DNA of 33,022 nucleotides, from positions 1 through 33,022 of the forward strand of contig DAOUGC010000126.1 in the NCBI GenBank assembly GCA_034429695.1. Direction: 5' to 3'. Both the position numbers and the translations under genes were made by a program. The DNA is from DAOUGC01 sp034429695 (GTDB taxonomy: Bacteria; Chloroflexota; Anaerolineae; Anaerolineales; Anaerolineaceae). Below are positions 30,039 to 33,022 of this stretch, piece after piece (within the stretch, counting starts at the first letter, position 1; each line of letters begins with the position of its first letter). The notes under the pieces were generated by a model. That model was not told the DNA's origin, ran no database searches, and saw only the letters and a list, made by a program, of their open reading frames with translations.

Positions 30039-32471
30039 ATGAGACGGACCTGCCTGCTCACCCTGTTACTGGTTCTATTAACCGCCTGCACCCCTGCCGT
30101 TGTCAGCCCAGCCACCCCCCAGGCAGGCCAGCCTGCCACGGTGGAGACTGCCACCCCTGAACCCGCCCAACCCACTGCAACGGCAGAACCAACCGCCACT
30201 CCGGCCCCCAGTTTCCCACTCAGCCGCAATGAAGCTCTGCCCGCCCTCCAGCCGATCAGCACAGGCAACGCCCGCTTAGTCATCCCCGTGGCCCGCCTGG
30301 ACACCCAGGATATTTCTGAAGTGATGCTGACCGAAAATGGCGACAGGCTGATCTTCATTACCAATCTGGGCTACCAGGTGCTGGATCTCACCTCGTTTAC
30401 ACCGCAAATCTATCAACCCACCCGCGGGTTGGTCTTCGGGCGTAAGGTTTCACCCAGCGGAACCTTAATGGCTGAGATGGTGCCGGGCAACCCCAAAATC
30501 TTTGACCTCGAGCTTCAGGTAACCAATATCCTCACCGGACAGCCCGTCTGCCAGTTTTCCACCGTCAACCCATCCAACAATAACGAACTCGTATTCCACC
30601 CCACCGGAATCATCACCTATCAAAGCAGCGGCAATGACAACCACATCCTGGGCTGGGACGCCAGTAATTGCCGCCAGGTATTGACCGTAGAATCCGCGTG
30701 GCGGGGCGCGCACTTTTCGGCAGACGGTGAGCAGATCATCAAGCTCGAAAATGACGAGCTTTTCATCATCGAAACCGCCAACGGCAAAAAACGCAGCGTT
30801 GGTACGTACCCCAACCTGCGCGGAGGCTTTCTTCTTCCCGATGGGGAATCCATCCTGGTCACCACCCAGACCGGCAACGCCGTTTACAACCTGACCAGCG
30901 GCGAGCTTCTTAAGGATTTGCCCGGAAACATGGGCAAGTCCAACGTAAATTACACCCTCAGCGAGGATGGTCAGTGGCTGCTGGTCAGCGGCTCAGATAT
31001 CACCCGCGCCGTGCGCCTGAGCGATTACGCCATGTTCAGCCTGCCCGCCAGCGGGGTGGATGGAGGCAACGGCAACCTGATCCTGCAGGACTCGATCTGG
31101 AATATCGAGCAGCAGCGCAGCCTTGCAGACATTCGTAAATACGGTCAGGTGCTGTGGCAAAAGACCATCCTGCTGTCTGCCGATGGCATGCGCGCAGCCG
31201 CCAGCCCCAATGAGGATCCGTATTATATTGATGTGCTCGACCTGACCACTGGCAAGCCCGCCTTTACCATTCCCGATTATCACCACCCCATCAGCCTGCC
31301 GGACCGCAGCGGGTTCATTGCCACCTCCAACGGAACCACCGCCTTCTTTGATTACACCAGCGACCAGCCGCGTCAGGTGTTGAACCTGCACTATACCGAC
31401 GGCAGGGTCTTTGAAAACGGCGTCATCATCGTATGGGACAGCCTGGGCAACATTCACCAGCTTGACCCTGCCGGTGCATTGCTGCACTCGGCGCAACTGC
31501 CCTTTGCCCTGTCAGAAGCACCCCAGCAAAACCTTGCCCCCGCCTGGGCGCAGGGACAGGAAGCCGGGTTTGAAGATTTCCTGGCCACCTTCATGACCCC
31601 CATCTGGAGCAACTGGGCGGTCTCGCACAACCGCCAGCTCGGTATGCGCGAAGTGCAAATGAGCATGCTGCAGTTCTTCAGGGTTGGCGAAAATACCGAG
31701 CAATGGCAAACGGTGTCATCAGCGGACGTGATCGCCACACTCAACACCGGCCCACTGGTGGAAATGACCTTCAGCCCCGATGACAGCCTGGCTGCGGTGT
31801 TATTTCCGCAGCGCATCGCCATCTACGACCCCGCCACCGGTCAGGAGCTGCGCTCCATCCCCCTGCCGGTGAAAGCCGGACGCGTATACGACTTTGAATT
31901 CAGTCCCGATAACACCCGCCTGCTGCTCAGCCACGAAGTCTCCTCTGAGGATTATTCAGCGGGCATCCACGACAACATCACCCTGCGTGTGTTCGACACC
32001 GCCAGCGGTACACAGCTCAAGTTTTTTGAGATCAAACAGGATTATCCCCGTGAAGGCTGCAATGTCGGCATGCCCTTTGCGGTCACTGCCGACAGCAGCA
32101 GGTTGATCACCCTCACCGCGGCTTGCAAGCTGGGCATCTACAGCATGACGGACTGGGGACTGATTAATGAGTTCCACAATCCCTTTAATAACGCCAACAT
32201 CGATCTGGCGTTATCCCCCGACGGCAACCTGCTGGCAGTGGCATTCAAGAACAAGCTGGAGCTGTGGGATCTGCCCGCCGTCCAGCTTTTGCAGGTGTAC
32301 CCCCATCCCACCGGCAAAACCTACCCGGATCTGCGCCAGGAATATAACGGCGCTGAGTATCAAATTGCCTTTTCGCCCGACGGCGCCCTGCTGGGCTCGC
32401 GTTATACCACTGAAATGGGTTTTAATTACAACTCGGTCATCCTCTTGTGGGGAGTGCCGGCAGAGCAGTAA
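30039..32471 (+). CDS. Large lipoprotein with a WD40/beta-propeller-like domain
   Basis: 810 residues from the ATG at 30039, with GAGGAG about 6 bases upstream; the earlier in-frame codons overlap the promoter. The lipobox LLTAC gives lipidated Cys17, followed by a Pro/Thr/Ala/Glu-rich linker to about residue 60. The rest consists of repeated four-strand blade-like units with phrases such as FSPDDSLAAVLFPQRIAIYDPATGQELRSI, FEFSPDNTRLLLSHE, and LALSPDGNLLAVAFKNKLELWDLPAVQLLQVY. These match WD40-type repeats and predict one or two propellers outside the membrane. Such domains are scaffolds for binding; no catalytic site is apparent. Linker style as in the other lipoproteins here. Monocistronic, ended by a hairpin at 32501. 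Confidence 0.82.
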   Translation: MRRTCLLTLLLVLLTACTPAVVSPATPQAGQPATVETATPEPAQPTATAEPTATPAPSFPLSRNEALPALQPISTGNARLVIPVARLDTQDISEVMLTENGDRLIFITNLGYQVLDLTSFTPQIYQPTRGLVFGRKVSPSGTLMAEMVPGNPKIFDLELQVTNILTGQPVCQFSTVNPSNNNELVFHPTGIITYQSSGNDNHILGWDASNCRQVLTVESAWRGAHFSADGEQIIKLENDELFIIETANGKKRSVGTYPNLRGGFLLPDGESILVTTQTGNAVYNLTSGELLKDLPGNMGKSNVNYTLSEDGQWLLVSGSDITRAVRLSDYAMFSLPASGVDGGNGNLILQDSIWNIEQQRSLADIRKYGQVLWQKTILLSADGMRAAASPNEDPYYIDVLDLTTGKPAFTIPDYHHPISLPDRSGFIATSNGTTAFFDYTSDQPRQVLNLHYTDGRVFENGVIIVWDSLGNIHQLDPAGALLHSAQLPFALSEAPQQNLAPAWAQGQEAGFEDFLATFMTPIWSNWAVSHNRQLGMREVQMSMLQFFRVGENTEQWQTVSSADVIATLNTGPLVEMTFSPDDSLAAVLFPQRIAIYDPATGQELRSIPLPVKAGRVYDFEFSPDNTRLLLSHEVSSEDYSAGIHDNITLRVFDTASGTQLKFFEIKQDYPREGCNVGMPFAVTADSSRLITLTAACKLGIYSMTDWGLINEFHNPFNNANIDLALSPDGNLLAVAFKNKLELWDLPAVQLLQVYPHPTGKTYPDLRQEYNGAEYQIAFSPDGALLGSRYTTEMGFNYNSVILLWGVPAEQ

Positions 32472-32500
32472 GGATATTTACGAAGTGTGACAGAAAATGT

Positions 32501-32532
32501 GACCCCCATTCAAATTATGGATGGGGGTCTCT
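32501..32532 (+). terminator. Terminator after the beta-propeller lipoprotein gene
   Basis: GACCCCCAT (32501-32509) pairs with ATGGGGGTC (32521-32529) around an 11-base loop, followed by TCTTC. The stem is good and the T-run weak. Confidence 0.6.
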
Positions 32533-32786
32533 TCATCGTGCTGGGGCTTTTCTTCCCCGCCCTCCGGATTCCACACTGGCACGGCGCTCTTCCAACCCGC
32601 CGTTTCCACTGGTCGGGGAAAGATTTAACACCAACGGAACGAAAGTACGAAGTCTGACGTGTTTTTTTTCGGATCATGTATAAATCGGTTGGTCGGGAGA
32701 TGTAGGCTGTTTGAACCCAAAGATTAATCACGAATGACACGAAATGACGAAGCACACGAATATTTTCACAAGAGACGAAATCCAAC

Positions 32787-32820
32787 GTAGGGTGGGTCCG
32801 CTTTTGGACCCACCGTTTTT
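32787..32820 (+). terminator. GTAGGG hairpin with a T-tract
   Basis: GTAGGG leads into GGTGGGTCC (32791-32799), loop GCTTTT, GGACCCACC (32806-32814), then GTTTTT. A perfect 9-bp stem. It is not directly behind a gene, so it may be a repeat element with terminator activity. The 551-base tail 32472-33022 has no gene, only such hairpins. Confidence 0.7.
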
Positions 32821-32876
32821 ATGCCTGTATGGGAAACGCGGTGATATGCTTTGGAAGACGGTTTTCTTTTATTGAT

Positions 32877-32918
32877 GGCGAGCCGGCGGCTCTGTGTGGC
32901 GAGCCGGCGGCTCTGTGT
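32877..32918 (+). repeat. Two 21-bp direct repeats, each a palindrome
   Basis: The unit at 32877-32897 is repeated exactly at 32898-32918. Each contains the 13-bp palindrome GAGCCG G CGGCTC. It runs into the next GTAGGG hairpin. Confidence 0.8.
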
Positions 32919-32947
32919 AGGGCGGCTTGGTGCTTTTCCAAGCCGCC
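32917..32947 (+). repeat. GTAGGG hairpin without a T-tract
   Basis: GGCGGCTTGG (32921-32930) pairs perfectly with CCAAGCCGCC (32938-32947) around TGCTTTT. GATTCG follows, so it would not terminate. It shows that the hairpin, not the T-run, is the conserved unit. Confidence 0.7.
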
Positions 32948-32971
32948 GATTCGTAACCGATCCGTAGCTGT

Positions 32972-33003
32972 TGGGCAGGTTCGCTTTTGAACCCGCCGTT
33001 TTT
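32972..33003 (+). terminator. Hairpin of the GTAGGG family with a T-tract at the window end
   Basis: GGCAGGTTC (32974-32982) pairs with GAACCCGCC (32989-32997) with one mismatch, loop GCTTTT, then GTTTTT. The leader reads GTTGGG instead of GTAGGG. Confidence 0.6.
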
Positions 33004-33022
33004 GTGGATGTGGAAATGTATA

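Noticed and set aside
32510..32785. 91-codon minus-strand open frame in the terminal spacer
   Set aside because: It overlaps terminator hairpins, with no ribosome-binding site or domain.

Overview
The window looks like a piece of a Chloroflexota chromosome, probably class Anaerolineae. This is inferred from content, not from a search. The pointers are moderately high G+C, lipoproteins with long Pro/Thr-rich linkers after the lipobox, a MalT/LuxR-type giant regulator, a P22-Ant-like antirepressor, CPBP intramembrane proteases beside a small YQIRV-type protein, a LarA-type protein, and spacers full of short palindromes starting GTAGGG. No rRNA, CRISPR array or complete insertion sequence was seen. 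One tRNA gene is present.

Layout. 1-4.6 kb: an LRR lipoprotein, a VOC protein and an O-methyltransferase on the minus strand, then a divergent NAD-dependent epimerase. 4.6-8.9 kb: a minus-strand run of a LarA-like protein, a membrane M28 peptidase and a GT-C glycosyltransferase. 8.9-11.2 kb: a DUF1360 membrane protein translationally coupled to a 4'-phosphopantetheinyl transferase, converging on an SDR. 11.2-13.2 kb: a palindrome-rich spacer, then an A+T-richer island with a nucleoside deaminase and a TIGR04076-type protein. 13.2-14.9 kb: the most unusual locus. A P22-Ant-like antirepressor is divergent from a protein with two ribbon-helix-helix halves, and downstream of the antirepressor lie four exact-period 64-bp repeats, each carrying another copy of its C-terminal codons and a stop. 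14.9-18.0 kb: a four-gene operon (CPBP protease, small YQIRV protein, S33-type hydrolase, second CPBP protease). 18.1-22.5 kb: a MalT-type regulator, then a membrane protein coupled to an iron-sulfur protein. 22.6-24.6 kb: a PUA/ASCH-like protein, a LecA-like lipoprotein and a composite repeat region. 24.6-27.6 kb: a chemoreceptor and a DUF5655 protein. 27.7-29.5 kb: tRNA-Gln(CUG) directly upstream of glutaminyl-tRNA synthetase. 30.0-32.5 kb: a large beta-propeller-like lipoprotein, then about 550 bases of hairpins.

How parts work together. The antirepressor/RHH pair resembles the immI logic of phage P22 (RHH repressors Arc and Mnt controlling Ant), with a 24-bp near-palindrome between the genes and a regular array of palindromes after the antirepressor. 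The CPBP operon encodes three probable hydrolases and has its own palindromic upstream site. tRNA-Gln sits next to its synthetase, which fits direct charging of Gln. Two repeat families cross gene boundaries: heptamer arrays lying just 3' of stop codons (three loci), and GTAGGG-led hairpins, several of which also look like intrinsic terminators.

Limits: all functions are read from motifs in the translations. Start codons were chosen from Shine-Dalgarno context and are uncertain where stated.
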